A stretch of DNA of 5,413 nucleotides, from contig JALWQC010000272.1 in the NCBI GenBank assembly GCA_027080755.1, positions 1-5,413 on the forward strand. Reading direction: 5' to 3'. Below the pieces are notes generated by a model, which made no database searches, had not been told where the DNA came from, and saw nothing but the letters and a program-made list of their open reading frames with translations. The translations under genes were made by a program, and so were the position numbers. The first letter of the stretch is position 1, and every line of letters begins with the position of its first letter. This stretch comes from Paracoccaceae bacterium. GTDB lineage: Bacteria > Pseudomonadota > Alphaproteobacteria > Rhodobacterales > Rhodobacteraceae. Of this stretch, positions 1-5,413 are shown one piece after another.

Positions 1-853
1 GCGTGCGGCCTCGGAAGCGCGGGAGGCGCGCGCCCGCGCCTCCCGCGCTTCCGAGGCCCTGGCCGAAGCCGCCGGTTTCCGCGTAGAGGCCGCCGCAGAC
101 CGCATCCGCGAGGAAATGGAGCTGGAGCCCGACGCATTGCTGCAAACGCTGGAGGCCGACCCGGACCACATGCCCCCCGCCGAGATGATCGAAAACGACG
201 TCAACCGCCTGAAACGCCAGCGCGAGGCCCTGGGCGCCGTCAACCTGCGGGCCGAGGAAGACGCCCGCGAGGTGCAGGAAGAATTCGACGAGTTGAGCCG
301 CGAGAAAACCGATCTGGAAGAGGCGATCAAAAAGCTGCGCCACGGGATTGCCAACCTCAATCAGGAGGGCCGCCAACGGCTGCTGGCCGCCTTTGACGAG
401 GTGAACCGGAACTTTGCCACCCTGTTCAAACATTTGTTCGGGGGTGGGGCGGCCAATCTGGTGCTGGTGGAAAGCGACGACCCGCTGGAGGCCGGACTGG
501 AAATCATGTGCCAGCCGCCGGGCAAGAAACTGTCCACGCTTTCGCTATTGTCGGGCGGGGAGCAGACGCTGACCGCCCTGTCGCTGATTTTTGCGGTGTT
601 TCTGGCCAATCCCAGCCCGATTTGTGTGCTGGACGAGGTGGACGCACCGCTGGATGACGCCAACGTCACGCGGTTCTGCGACCTGTTGGACGAGATGGCG
701 CAGCAGACGGACACGCGGTTTCTGGTCATCACCCACCACGCGGTGACGATGGCGCGGATGGACCGGTTGTTCGGGGTGACGATGGCGGAACAGGGGGTCT
801 CGCAACTGGTGAGCGTGGACCTGCGTCAGGCCGAAGAGATCATCGAGGGGTGA
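1..853 (+). CDS. smc: Chromosome segregation ATPase SMC, C-terminal part (5' end outside window)
   Basis: The reading frame is open from base 2 through the TGA at 851-853, so 283 residues of a much larger protein are visible. SMC dimers form the condensin-like ring that compacts and helps segregate the chromosome in the nucleoid. The first 100 or so residues are rich in Ala, Glu and Arg and read as the end of the returning coiled coil, including an [20 protein letters not shown] stretch typical of the coil-head junction. The C-terminal ATPase half-head follows: the ABC signature LSGGEQ (about residues 183-188), Walker B with the catalytic Glu in [11 protein letters not shown] (about 209-219), and an H-loop ITHH (about 243-246), ending in [15 protein letters not shown], close to other SMC C-termini. 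Walker A and the hinge lie upstream of the window. The signature has Thr where Ala is commoner (GGEQT), and the H-loop reads THH rather than the frequent THN. The stop overlaps the next gene. Identification is secure. Confidence 0.97.
   Translation, partial: RAASEAREARARASRASEALAEAAGFRVEAAADRIREEMELEPDALLQTLEADPDHMPPAEMIENDVNRLKRQREALGAVNLRAEEDAREVQEEFDELSREKTDLEEAIKKLRHGIANLNQEGRQRLLAAFDEVNRNFATLFKHLFGGGAANLVLVESDDPLEAGLEIMCQPPGKKLSTLSLLSGGEQTLTALSLIFAVFLANPSPICVLDEVDAPLDDANVTRFCDLLDEMAQQTDTRFLVITHHAVTMARMDRLFGVTMAEQGVSQLVSVDLRQAEEIIEG
7..58. repeat. Perfect 24-bp inverted repeat with 4-base loop inside smc
   Basis: Bases 7-30 are the exact reverse complement of bases 35-58, with CGCC (31-34) as spacer. 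The arms are almost entirely G and C and would form a very stable hairpin in mRNA or a cruciform in DNA. The repeat is in coding sequence: in the smc frame the two arms encode roughly ASEAREAR and RASRASEA, both compatible with a coiled coil, so the frame is kept. Pairing stops at both outer ends (base 6 against 59). The function is unknown. It could be a chance product of GC-rich Ala/Arg/Glu/Ser codons, a structured mRNA element, or a fold-back sequencing or assembly artefact. Confidence 0.9.
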
Positions 854-1449
854 GCGATCCGGCCGACAGTCTGGTGATCGATTTTACCGGCGGGGCAGTT
901 GCGCACCGGATGCGCTTTGGCGGCGGGCGCGGGCAGGCCCTGCCCAGGGCGGTCGGCATGAAGGGGGGCAAGACGCCCGATGTGGTGGATGCGACGGCCG
1001 GACTGGGGCGTGATGCGTTTTTGCTGGCCTCGCTGGGGGCGCGGGTGACCTTGATCGAGCGTTCCGAAGTGATGCACGCCAAGCTGGCCGAGGCGTTGGA
1101 GACCGCCCGCGCCGCCGGTGGCGAGGTGGCCGGGGTGGCGGCGCGCATGACCCTGTTGCAGGGCGATGCACGGGATCTGCTGGCGGGGCTGTCGCCCGAG
1201 GTGGTGCTGGTCGATCCGATGCATCCGCCGCGGGGGAATTCGGCGCTGGTGAAAAAGGAAATGCGCCTGATTCGCCAGATCGTCGGCGTGGATAGCGACA
1301 GTGCGGAACTGATGCGCGCGGCGTTGAATGCGGCGCGCAACCGTGTGGTTCTGAAATGGCCGCAAAAGGCGGCGCCGATGGCGGGTATCCGCGCGCCGTC
1401 CCATACCATTGCGGGAAAATCGACACGCTATGACGTGTTTATGACCTGA
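850..1449 (+). CDS. rsmJ: 16S rRNA (guanine-1516-N2)-methyltransferase RsmJ, short form
   Basis: This 199-residue class I SAM-dependent methyltransferase resembles E. coli RsmJ (YhiQ), which makes m2G1516 in the 3' minor domain of 16S rRNA. Family landmarks appear in order: [19 protein letters not shown] (11-29), the SAM-binding loop [11 protein letters not shown] (47-57), an acidic Glu70 ending strand 2 for the ribose, the catalytic-type motif DPMHPP (122-127; E. coli has DPMFPH), then the highly typical SALVKKEMR (131-139) and a C-terminal RVVLKWP. E. coli RsmJ is about 250 residues; this protein lacks its first 50-60, starting just before the conserved DFxGG block. The start is GTG at 850-852, overlapping the smc TGA as GTGA, which implies translational coupling. 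A weak AAGAG lies 11 bases upstream and a GAGG lies too close to the start to be ideal. A different rRNA target base is possible, but the family call is strong. Confidence 0.9.
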   Translation: MSDPADSLVIDFTGGAVAHRMRFGGGRGQALPRAVGMKGGKTPDVVDATAGLGRDAFLLASLGARVTLIERSEVMHAKLAEALETARAAGGEVAGVAARMTLLQGDARDLLAGLSPEVVLVDPMHPPRGNSALVKKEMRLIRQIVGVDSDSAELMRAALNAARNRVVLKWPQKAAPMAGIRAPSHTIAGKSTRYDVFMT

Positions 1450-1502
1450 GGGGCGTTTTTGCCGGGATTTTCTGAAAATTTCAGGGTTTTCAAATAGTTG
1501 CA

Positions 1503-1559
1503 GCGCGCCCACCATGACTACTAACATATGTTAGTAGTCATGGTGGGGCGGCCGTTTTT
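1503..1559 (+). terminator. Possible rho-independent terminator for smc-rsmJ
   Basis: The palindrome is followed on the + strand, after GCGGCCG, by TTTTT at 1555-1559. With single-base bulges the stem can be extended toward the T-run (GCGCG at 1503-1507 against CGGCCG at 1549-1554), which would place the U-tract next to the stem. On the - strand no T-run follows the palindrome, so it looks more like a terminator for rsmJ than for the opposing gene. The T-run is short and the extension imperfect, so confidence is moderate. Confidence 0.5.
1508..1547. repeat. Perfect 40-bp palindrome between convergent genes
   Basis: Bases 1508-1527 are the exact reverse complement of bases 1528-1547, with no spacer. 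The centre is A/T-rich (ACTAACATATGTTAGT) and the ends are CCCACC and GGTGGG. In RNA it would fold into a stem of about 18 bp with an AUAU loop. The position, between two convergent genes, fits a shared transcription stop. The exact symmetry and A/T-rich core also resemble an operator for a dimeric DNA-binding protein or a dispersed palindromic repeat unit. The symmetry is seen directly; any role is inferred. Confidence 0.95.
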
Positions 1560-1585
1560 GAAGCGGTAGCGGGGGAAGTTTGCCC

Positions 1586-2206
1586 CTAGTATCCGTCTTG
1601 CAGAAGGGCCGTGCAGCAGCCGGTCAGCAGGGTTAGCCCGCCGTTTCTGCGATCCACCAGATCCAGCGCCCAGGCGTAGGTTGATTCGCTCATACCGTCG
1701 CTGCATTCGCGTTGGTGAAGGACGCCGGTCATGGCGCTGCCGAGGGTGGCAAAGGCATAATCCAGCGTATAGTTAACGGACTGGGTGCTGTCGGTGACGG
1801 TGAAATATTGTGTATCGCGATCCTCCAGCCCGATAAAGGAAAACGTGCTTTCGGGCAGGATATCGGCGGACCAGAACGGCTCGGTTCCGGTGCAGTGCAT
1901 GTTGACGGGCATGTCGCTGTCAAGGGCGCGCGGGCGGTCGATTTCGCGGGTGTAGCGGCGGGCGATCCAGCCGTCTTCGCCGCCCCAGATAATGCGCGCC
2001 CATTTGCCGGACCCGTCCAGACCGGTGATTTCCAGCTGGCTGCCGTTTGTCAAATCCCCGATGTCCTCGGTGCTGCCCGAGGGGCCGCGGCGCACGTTCA
2101 GCGTATCATCCGCCGCCACGCCGGTCACTTCGGCCAGATAGGGCGGCCAGCTTTCGGCCTGGGCGGAAAGCGGGGCAAGCAGGGCAAGGGCAAGAAGGAT
2201 ACGCAT
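1586..2206 (-). CDS. Secreted SH3b-domain protein with C-terminal COG3650-like domain
   Basis: The 206-residue product begins with a clear Sec signal peptide (MRILLALALLAPLSAQA, cleavage probably after residue 17), so it should act in the periplasm. Residues about 25-88 form a bacterial SH3 (SH3b) domain: LNVRRGPS at 36-43, the KWARI strand at 68-72 and DGWIARRY at 78-85. Such domains often bind peptidoglycan or peptide ligands. Residues about 103-200 hold CTGTEPFWS (105-113), then CSDGMSESTY (168-177) and a TGCC near the end (195-198). I recognise this pattern from the COG3650 group of small envelope proteins of unknown function. The four cysteines (105, 168, 197, 198) could form disulfides in the periplasm. 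The ATG at 2204-2206 is supported by GGAG seven bases upstream and by the signal peptide starting immediately. It follows the AhpD-like gene by four bases. The domain calls are fairly sure; the function is unknown. Confidence 0.85.
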   Translation of the reverse strand: MRILLALALLAPLSAQAESWPPYLAEVTGVAADDTLNVRRGPSGSTEDIGDLTNGSQLEITGLDGSGKWARIIWGGEDGWIARRYTREIDRPRALDSDMPVNMHCTGTEPFWSADILPESTFSFIGLEDRDTQYFTVTDSTQSVNYTLDYAFATLGSAMTGVLHQRECSDGMSESTYAWALDLVDRRNGGLTLLTGCCTALLQDGY

Positions 2207-2217
2207 GGGGTTACTCC
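2207..2217 (-). promoter_or_regulatory. Ribosome binding site of the SH3b gene, embedded in the upstream gene's end
   Basis: GGAG (2214-2217) is the penultimate codon region of the AhpD-like gene, whose TAA stop (2211-2213) lies between the Shine-Dalgarno sequence and the next ATG. The spacing is seven bases. This arrangement suggests that the two genes are co-translated, with terminating ribosomes feeding the second start. Confidence 0.75.
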
Positions 2218-2777
2218 GTTGTTATGCGTTTACCATAGGCGCTATAGGTGTGGCTGGCCGGATCGGCGGCGTCCTTGTTCATGGAATGGACGCCCTCGTT
2301 TCCGGCGTAATCGAAATTGACACCTGTGCCTTCGATAATACGGTTCATCATGTTGAAAAGGGAACAGACGAGGGTGGCCTCATACAGTGCTTCCTCGGAC
2401 CAGCCGGCGTCATAGACGGCCTGTGCGTCTGCCGGTACGATTTTGGCCGGCAGGGTGTTGAGCTTTTGCACATAGCGCAGGATCGGCTTCAGCTTGTCGA
2501 GCCCCTCTACCGCGTCCGGATCGGCCACCAGCGTTTCGATCATCTCTTCGGAAATTCCGAAAGCCTCGGCGTAAATCCTGTGCGCGCCGTAGCAGAAAGT
2601 GCAGGCATTCAGGGCCGAGGTATAGGTGGCGATCAGCTCGCGCTCAGCGATGCTTAGCTCGCCTTCATCGCGCAGCACGGCGTCGGTGTATTCCATCAGC
2701 GGGGCGACACCGCGCGGGAATTGGCCGAACAGGTCGGACAGATGGGCGGTTTCGGGCAGGCTGGGCAGGAAGGGCAT
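2211..2777 (-). CDS. Carboxymuconolactone decarboxylase / AhpD-like peroxidase-related protein
   Basis: This 188-residue, mostly helical protein has no signal peptide and should be cytoplasmic. It belongs to the AhpD/CMD fold, in the group annotated as uncharacterised peroxidase-related enzymes. The key motif is ELIATYTSALNACTFCYGAH: Glu47, Cys59, Cys62 and His66. The spacing Glu-12-Cys-3-Cys-4-His equals that of the Glu118/Cys130/Cys133/His137 proton-relay and thiol centre of Mycobacterium tuberculosis AhpD, so a thiol-based peroxidase or disulfide-reductase role is plausible. Mtb AhpD has a further His between the cysteines (His132); here that position is Phe61. No ahpC is in the window, so a partnership with AhpC is not supported by context. 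The start is ATG at 2775-2777 with GGAG five bases upstream. It is the first gene of an apparent two-gene unit with the SH3b protein. The family is secure; the substrate is unknown. Confidence 0.9.
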   Translation of the reverse strand: MPFLPSLPETAHLSDLFGQFPRGVAPLMEYTDAVLRDEGELSIAERELIATYTSALNACTFCYGAHRIYAEAFGISEEMIETLVADPDAVEGLDKLKPILRYVQKLNTLPAKIVPADAQAVYDAGWSEEALYEATLVCSLFNMMNRIIEGTGVNFDYAGNEGVHSMNKDAADPASHTYSAYGKRITTE

Positions 2778-2801
2778 GGGGACTCCGTTTTGGTTTCGGG
2801 A

Positions 2802-2830
2802 ATCCTAACGCCTGTGGCGGGCGCTCGCAA
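2802..2830 (-). promoter_or_regulatory. Candidate sigma-70-type promoter for the AhpD-like/SH3b gene pair
   Basis: Read on the - strand, TTGCGA (2825-2830) is followed after exactly 17 bases by TAGGAT (2802-2807). Each hexamer matches four of six consensus positions. Transcription would begin near 2794-2796, giving a leader of about 18 bases that still includes the GGAG ribosome binding site (2783-2786). It sits in the 86-base gap after smpB, where a new transcription unit would be expected. This is sequence matching only. Confidence 0.4.
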
Positions 2831-2863
2831 CCGGTGGGGAAAATGACGGGACGTTGCGGGTTC

Positions 2864-3343
2864 CTAGCCCCGATCCCGCAGCAGGCGGGATTTCTGGCGT
2901 TGCCAGTCGCGCTTTTTCTCTGTGTCGCGCTTGTCCTGCTTCTTTTTACCCTTGGCGATGCCCAGCAGAAGCTTGGCGCGGCCCTTGTCGTTGAAATAGA
3001 TTTTCAGCGGCACAAGGGTCATGCCCTGCCGTCCGACCGCCTGCCAGAGCTTGGACAGTTCTTTTTTCGAGACCAGCAATTTCCGGTGGCGGCGTTCTTC
3101 GTGGTTGAAGGTTTTCGCCTGTTCGTATTTGGGAACATGGGAGTTGATCAGCCACAGCTCGCCGTTTTCGATATTGGCATAGCTTTCGGCGATGTTCACG
3201 CCGCCCTCGCGCATGGATTTTACCTCGGACCCTTCCAGAACCATGCCGCATTCGAGGGTGTCCTCGATCGCATAGTTGTAGCGCGCCTTGCGGTTTTCCG
3301 CGACGGTCTTGTTGTTGGGGTCTGCCTTTTTGCGCGGGGCCAT
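2864..3343 (-). CDS. smpB: SsrA-binding protein SmpB
   Basis: The 159-residue product is SmpB, which binds tmRNA and brings it into stalled ribosomes, where the C-terminal tail occupies the empty mRNA channel during trans-translation. Seen in the sequence: an N-terminal [31 protein letters not shown] block (17-47), the [22 protein letters not shown] core, [11 protein letters not shown], a TLVPLKIYF strand region, and [25 protein letters not shown] leading into a basic C-terminal helix. The full family length is present. The ATG at 3341-3343 lies three bases after the dapA stop. No strong Shine-Dalgarno sequence is visible (GGATAGG only), which suggests translation coupled to dapA. The tmRNA gene itself is not in this window; in alphaproteobacteria it is usually a two-piece RNA encoded elsewhere. 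Confidence 0.98.
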   Translation of the reverse strand: MAPRKKADPNNKTVAENRKARYNYAIEDTLECGMVLEGSEVKSMREGGVNIAESYANIENGELWLINSHVPKYEQAKTFNHEERRHRKLLVSKKELSKLWQAVGRQGMTLVPLKIYFNDKGRAKLLLGIAKGKKKQDKRDTEKKRDWQRQKSRLLRDRG

Positions 3344-3346
3344 GGC

Positions 3347-4222
3347 CTATCCGATCAGTCCGGCATGGCGCATGGCGGCCTGCACACGGTCTTTGGTTTC
3401 CGGCAGGGCGGTTGTCAGCGGCGAGCGCACGTCCTCGCCCGATTTGCCCAGCAGGGACAAGGCGTATTTGGCGCAGACTGTGCCCGGCTCGGTGAAAATG
3501 GCCTCGTGCAGGGGCATGAGGATGTCCTGCAGTTCCAGCGCGCGGGCGAAATCGCCGGCAAGGGTAGCGTTCTGGAATTCGGCGCACAGCTTGGGCGCGA
3601 CGTTGGCGGTTACGGAAATGCAGCCGACCCCGCCGTGGGCATTGAACCCCAGCGCCGAGGCATCCTCGCCCGACAGTTGCACAAAATCCGGCCCGCAGGT
3701 GATGCGCTGTTTGGACACGCGGGTGATATCGCCGGTGGCGTCCTTTACCCCGATGATGCGCGGCAGGCGGGCCAGTTCGCCCATGGTTTCCGGTGTCATA
3801 TCCACGACCGAGCGGCCCGGGATGTTGTAGATGATGATCGGAATATCGCTGGCGTCATGCAGGGCGGTGAAATGGGCGATAAGCCCGCGTTGCGTCGGCT
3901 TGTTGTAATAGGGTGTGACGACCAGCGCCGCGTCGGCCCCGACCTTTTGTGCGAACTGGACAAAGCGGATCGCCTCTACCGTGTTGTTGGAGCCGGCCCC
4001 CGCGATCACCGGCACGCGGCCGGCGGCGGCCTTTACCACCACCTCTATGACATGTTCGTGTTCCTCGTGCGTCAGGGTCGGGGATTCGCCGGTTGTGCCG
4101 ACGGGAACCAGCCCGTGGCTGCCCTCGGCGATCTGCCATTCCACCAGATCCTTCAGCGCCTTTTCATCCACCTTGCCGTTCGTGAACGGGGTGATAAGCG
4201 CGGGCATGGAACCTTGAAACAT
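3347..4222 (-). CDS. dapA: 4-hydroxy-tetrahydrodipicolinate synthase DapA
   Basis: The 291-residue cytoplasmic enzyme condenses pyruvate with L-aspartate semialdehyde, the first committed step toward meso-diaminopimelate and lysine. It is a class I aldolase-type TIM barrel. Matching E. coli DapA with an offset of one: Thr43 and Thr44 in GTTGES, Tyr106 in TPYYNKP, Tyr132 and Arg137 in IYNIPGRS, and the Schiff-base Lys160 in GVKDATGD. All catalytic-triad and substrate residues are present. The length is normal for the family. I chose the ATG at 4220-4222 ([13 protein letters not shown]) because GGAGG lies six bases upstream and the family starts there. The frame stays open further upstream, but the added residues are not DapA-like and would run across the divergent promoter region into the neighbouring gene. 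It is first in the dapA-smpB unit and divergent from the lytic transglycosylase gene. Confidence 0.98.
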   Translation of the reverse strand: MFQGSMPALITPFTNGKVDEKALKDLVEWQIAEGSHGLVPVGTTGESPTLTHEEHEHVIEVVVKAAAGRVPVIAGAGSNNTVEAIRFVQFAQKVGADAALVVTPYYNKPTQRGLIAHFTALHDASDIPIIIYNIPGRSVVDMTPETMGELARLPRIIGVKDATGDITRVSKQRITCGPDFVQLSGEDASALGFNAHGGVGCISVTANVAPKLCAEFQNATLAGDFARALELQDILMPLHEAIFTEPGTVCAKYALSLLGKSGEDVRSPLTTALPETKDRVQAAMRHAGLIG

Positions 4223-4233
4223 GAGTGGCCTCC
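4223..4233 (-). promoter_or_regulatory. dapA ribosome binding site (decides the start)
   Basis: GGAGG at 4229-4233 is a strong Shine-Dalgarno match six bases before the ATG at 4220-4222. It supports the 291-residue DapA over the longer open frame that extends upstream. Confidence 0.85.
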
Positions 4234-4356
4234 GTGAGGGTTGGAATTTCCCCGTATAGCTAGCGGCGATTTGATGCCACTGCAAGCAAGCGGGGCAAGA
4301 CAAATCGTCCGAAATGCTGTAATAAGCGAAAAAACGACAAAAAAGCTTGAGGCAAA
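4223..4356. promoter_or_regulatory. Divergent dapA / lytic transglycosylase promoter region
   Basis: These 134 bases lie between two outward-facing start codons and must hold both promoters unless the genes are driven from elsewhere. The half near the transglycosylase is A/T-rich, with CGAAAAAACGACAAAAAAGC at 4327-4346. On the + strand AAGACA (4297-4302) and TGTAAT (4318-4323) or TAATAA (4320-4325) are possible -35 and -10 elements, but neither spacing-match combination is good. On the - strand I found no convincing hexamer pair. I see no lysine riboswitch-like structure, although the leader is too short to expect one. Confidence 0.55.
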
Positions 4357-5413
4357 ATGCGGATTTCTTTCTTTCCCGCCCGGATTGTGGCGGTTTTTCT
4401 GGCTGTGGTCTTTGCGGTTTCGCCGCTGCGCGCGCAAAGCCCGTCACAAAACGGCGCGGCGCTGGCGGCGGCGCTGGATCTGGCGGATCGGGGGGACTGG
4501 GCGATGGCCTTGCAGGTGGCGGCGGGCAATCAGGACCCGATCGCGCTGGAGATCATCGAATGGATGCGCCTGCGCGACGGGCAGGGGACCTTTGACGAAT
4601 ACGAACGGTTTCTGGCCGATAACGCCGACTGGCCGGGCCTGCCCCTGTTGCAGAAACGTTCCGAGGATTCCCTGCCAGAGGGGCTGAAACCGGCGCGGAT
4701 CGTCGCCTATTTCCGCCAGCAGCCCCCCCAGACCGGCACCGGCGCCCTGCGTCTGGCGCGGGCCTTGCAGGCGCTGGGTCAGGGAGATGCCGCCAAGGCC
4801 GAGGTGGTGCGCGCCTGGACCGGCTTTTCCCTGTCGGAAGACGAGCAAAACGCCCTGTGGCGCGAATTTTCCCGCACATTGAAGCCCTATAATGCGGAAC
4901 GTCTGGACCTGTTGCTGTGGAAACGGCGCGTCACCGAGGCGGCGCGGATGCTGGATATTGTTCCCGATGACCAGCGCAAGCTGGCCGAGGTGCGCATAGC
5001 CCTGCAGCAGGACAAGAACGGCGTCGATGCGATGATTGCCGCCCTTCCGAAATCGGTGAAGGGGGCGGCGGGGCTGGCCTATGACCGGTTCCGCTGGCGT
5101 ATCGGCAAGGAATACTGGGACAGCGCGGCGGAAATGCTGGTGCAGCGGTCCACATCGGCGGCGGCGCTGGGGCGGCCGGAATTCTGGGCCTCGAAACGGC
5201 GGACCTATGCGCGGCGTGCCATGCGGGCGGGGGACAACCGCACCGCCTATCTGCTGGCCAGCCAGCATTTCCTGACGCCTGATGAATCGGGCTATTCCGA
5301 TCTGGAATGGCTGTCGGGGTTTCTGGCCTTGCGCAAGCTGAACGATCCGGCGCGGGCCTTGCGGCATTTCCAGAAATTCAGGGCCTCTATCAAATCCCCG
5401 ATCAGCGTGGGGC
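4357..5413 (+). CDS. slt: Soluble lytic murein transglycosylase (Slt70-type), N-terminal part; 3' end outside window
   Basis: The frame is open from the ATG at 4357 to the window edge, 352 codons with no stop. The product starts with a Sec signal peptide ([20 protein letters not shown], cleavage probably after residue 26 in LRA-QS), so it is periplasmic. The rest is alpha-helical, Ala/Leu-rich repeat-like sequence resembling the ring-shaped U-domain of Slt70: [58 protein letters not shown], and near the edge [20 protein letters not shown]. Slt70-type enzymes cleave the MurNAc-GlcNAc bond with formation of 1,6-anhydroMurNAc. The catalytic goose-type lysozyme domain and its Glu lie beyond base 5413, so activity cannot be checked here. 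GAGG (4349-4352) is four bases before the ATG, and an in-frame TGA at 4348-4350 excludes an earlier start. It is divergent from dapA. The symbol is used by family, not by proven orthology. Confidence 0.85.
   Translation, partial: MRISFFPARIVAVFLAVVFAVSPLRAQSPSQNGAALAAALDLADRGDWAMALQVAAGNQDPIALEIIEWMRLRDGQGTFDEYERFLADNADWPGLPLLQKRSEDSLPEGLKPARIVAYFRQQPPQTGTGALRLARALQALGQGDAAKAEVVRAWTGFSLSEDEQNALWREFSRTLKPYNAERLDLLLWKRRVTEAARMLDIVPDDQRKLAEVRIALQQDKNGVDAMIAALPKSVKGAAGLAYDRFRWRIGKEYWDSAAEMLVQRSTSAAALGRPEFWASKRRTYARRAMRAGDNRTAYLLASQHFLTPDESGYSDLEWLSGFLALRKLNDPARALRHFQKFRASIKSPISVG

Larger units (their letters stand above)
1450..1585. other. Convergent intergenic region between rsmJ and the SH3b-protein gene
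   Basis: These 136 bases separate two genes that read toward each other. The stretch is clearly more A/T-rich than its neighbours. It contains a T-run just after rsmJ (1456-1460), a small inverted repeat CTGAAA-A-TTTCAG (1472-1484), the perfect palindrome at 1508-1547 and a second T-run (1555-1559). I see no credible gene in it. Confidence 0.85.

Noticed and set aside
1472..1484. Inverted repeat CTGAAA-A-TTTCAG as a terminator or operator
   Set aside because: Six-base A/T-rich arms with a one-base centre occur readily by chance in an A/T-rich gap and cannot form a normal RNA loop without opening the stem.
884..1527. Several long - strand open frames antisense to rsmJ
   Set aside because: They are Arg/Pro/Ala-rich low-complexity translations typical of shadow frames in GC-rich coding sequence, and rsmJ on the + strand has strong family motifs.
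1521..1706. A 61-codon open frame on the - strand spanning the palindrome and the 3' end of the SH3b gene
   Set aside because: It overlaps the real gene in another frame, has no Shine-Dalgarno sequence or recognisable features, and ends within the palindrome by chance.
2809..2819. Small hairpin CGCC-TGT-GGCG after smpB as a terminator
   Set aside because: The stem is only four base pairs and no T-run follows on the - strand; it also falls inside the spacer of the candidate promoter.
2834..4237. A 467-codon open frame on the + strand, antisense to smpB and dapA
   Set aside because: The opposite strand encodes unmistakable SmpB and DapA with all key residues. The antisense frame has no recognisable domain and reflects codon bias in GC-rich DNA.
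4223..4447. N-terminal extension of dapA giving a 366-residue protein
   Set aside because: The added residues are not DapA-like, the extension would overlap the start of the divergent transglycosylase gene, and a strong GGAGG sits six bases before the internal ATG at 4220-4222, where the family begins.
4241..4687. Open frames on both strands over the transglycosylase start (for example + strand 4241-4687)
   Set aside because: The frame beginning at 4357 has a signal peptide, a ribosome binding site and family-like helical repeats and stays open to the edge; the others are Trp/Arg-rich shadows.

Overview
This window looks like core chromosome of a GC-rich alphaproteobacterium, most likely a member of the Rhodobacterales. 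That placement rests on the protein sequences (an SMC head with the signature LSGGEQ and the DAPLDDANV Walker B region, and an SmpB of about 160 residues), strong G/C preference at wobble positions, and gene pairs (smc with a methyltransferase, dapA with smpB) that I associate with this group. It is an inference from memory, not a search result.

Layout. The left part (1-1449) is on the + strand: the 3' end of smc, whose stop overlaps the GTG start of rsmJ by four bases. A 136-base convergent gap follows (1450-1585), holding a perfect 40-bp palindrome and a T-run. From 4222 down to 1586 four genes lie on the - strand: dapA, smpB (3 bases after dapA), then an 86-base gap with a plausible promoter, then an AhpD-like carboxymuconolactone decarboxylase family gene and a secreted SH3b-domain protein gene (4 bases between them). 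A 134-base divergent gap (4223-4356) separates dapA from a + strand gene that runs off the right edge: the N-terminal part of a periplasmic Slt70-type lytic transglycosylase.

How the genes relate. smc (chromosome compaction and segregation) and rsmJ (16S rRNA guanine methylation) share an mRNA but not a pathway. dapA makes the first committed intermediate toward diaminopimelate and lysine, and the divergent lytic transglycosylase turns over diaminopimelate-containing peptidoglycan, so the shared promoter region joins two cell-wall functions. smpB serves trans-translation (ribosome rescue) and probably travels in the dapA transcript. The last two - strand genes look like their own small operon: a cytoplasmic redox-type protein followed by a secreted protein of unknown role.

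I see no mobile element, CRISPR array, tRNA or rRNA, and no evidence of a new multi-gene system. The two most striking unexplained items are structural: a perfect 24-bp inverted repeat with a 4-base loop inside the smc coiled-coil coding region (7-58), and the perfect 40-bp palindrome between rsmJ and the SH3b gene (1508-1547).
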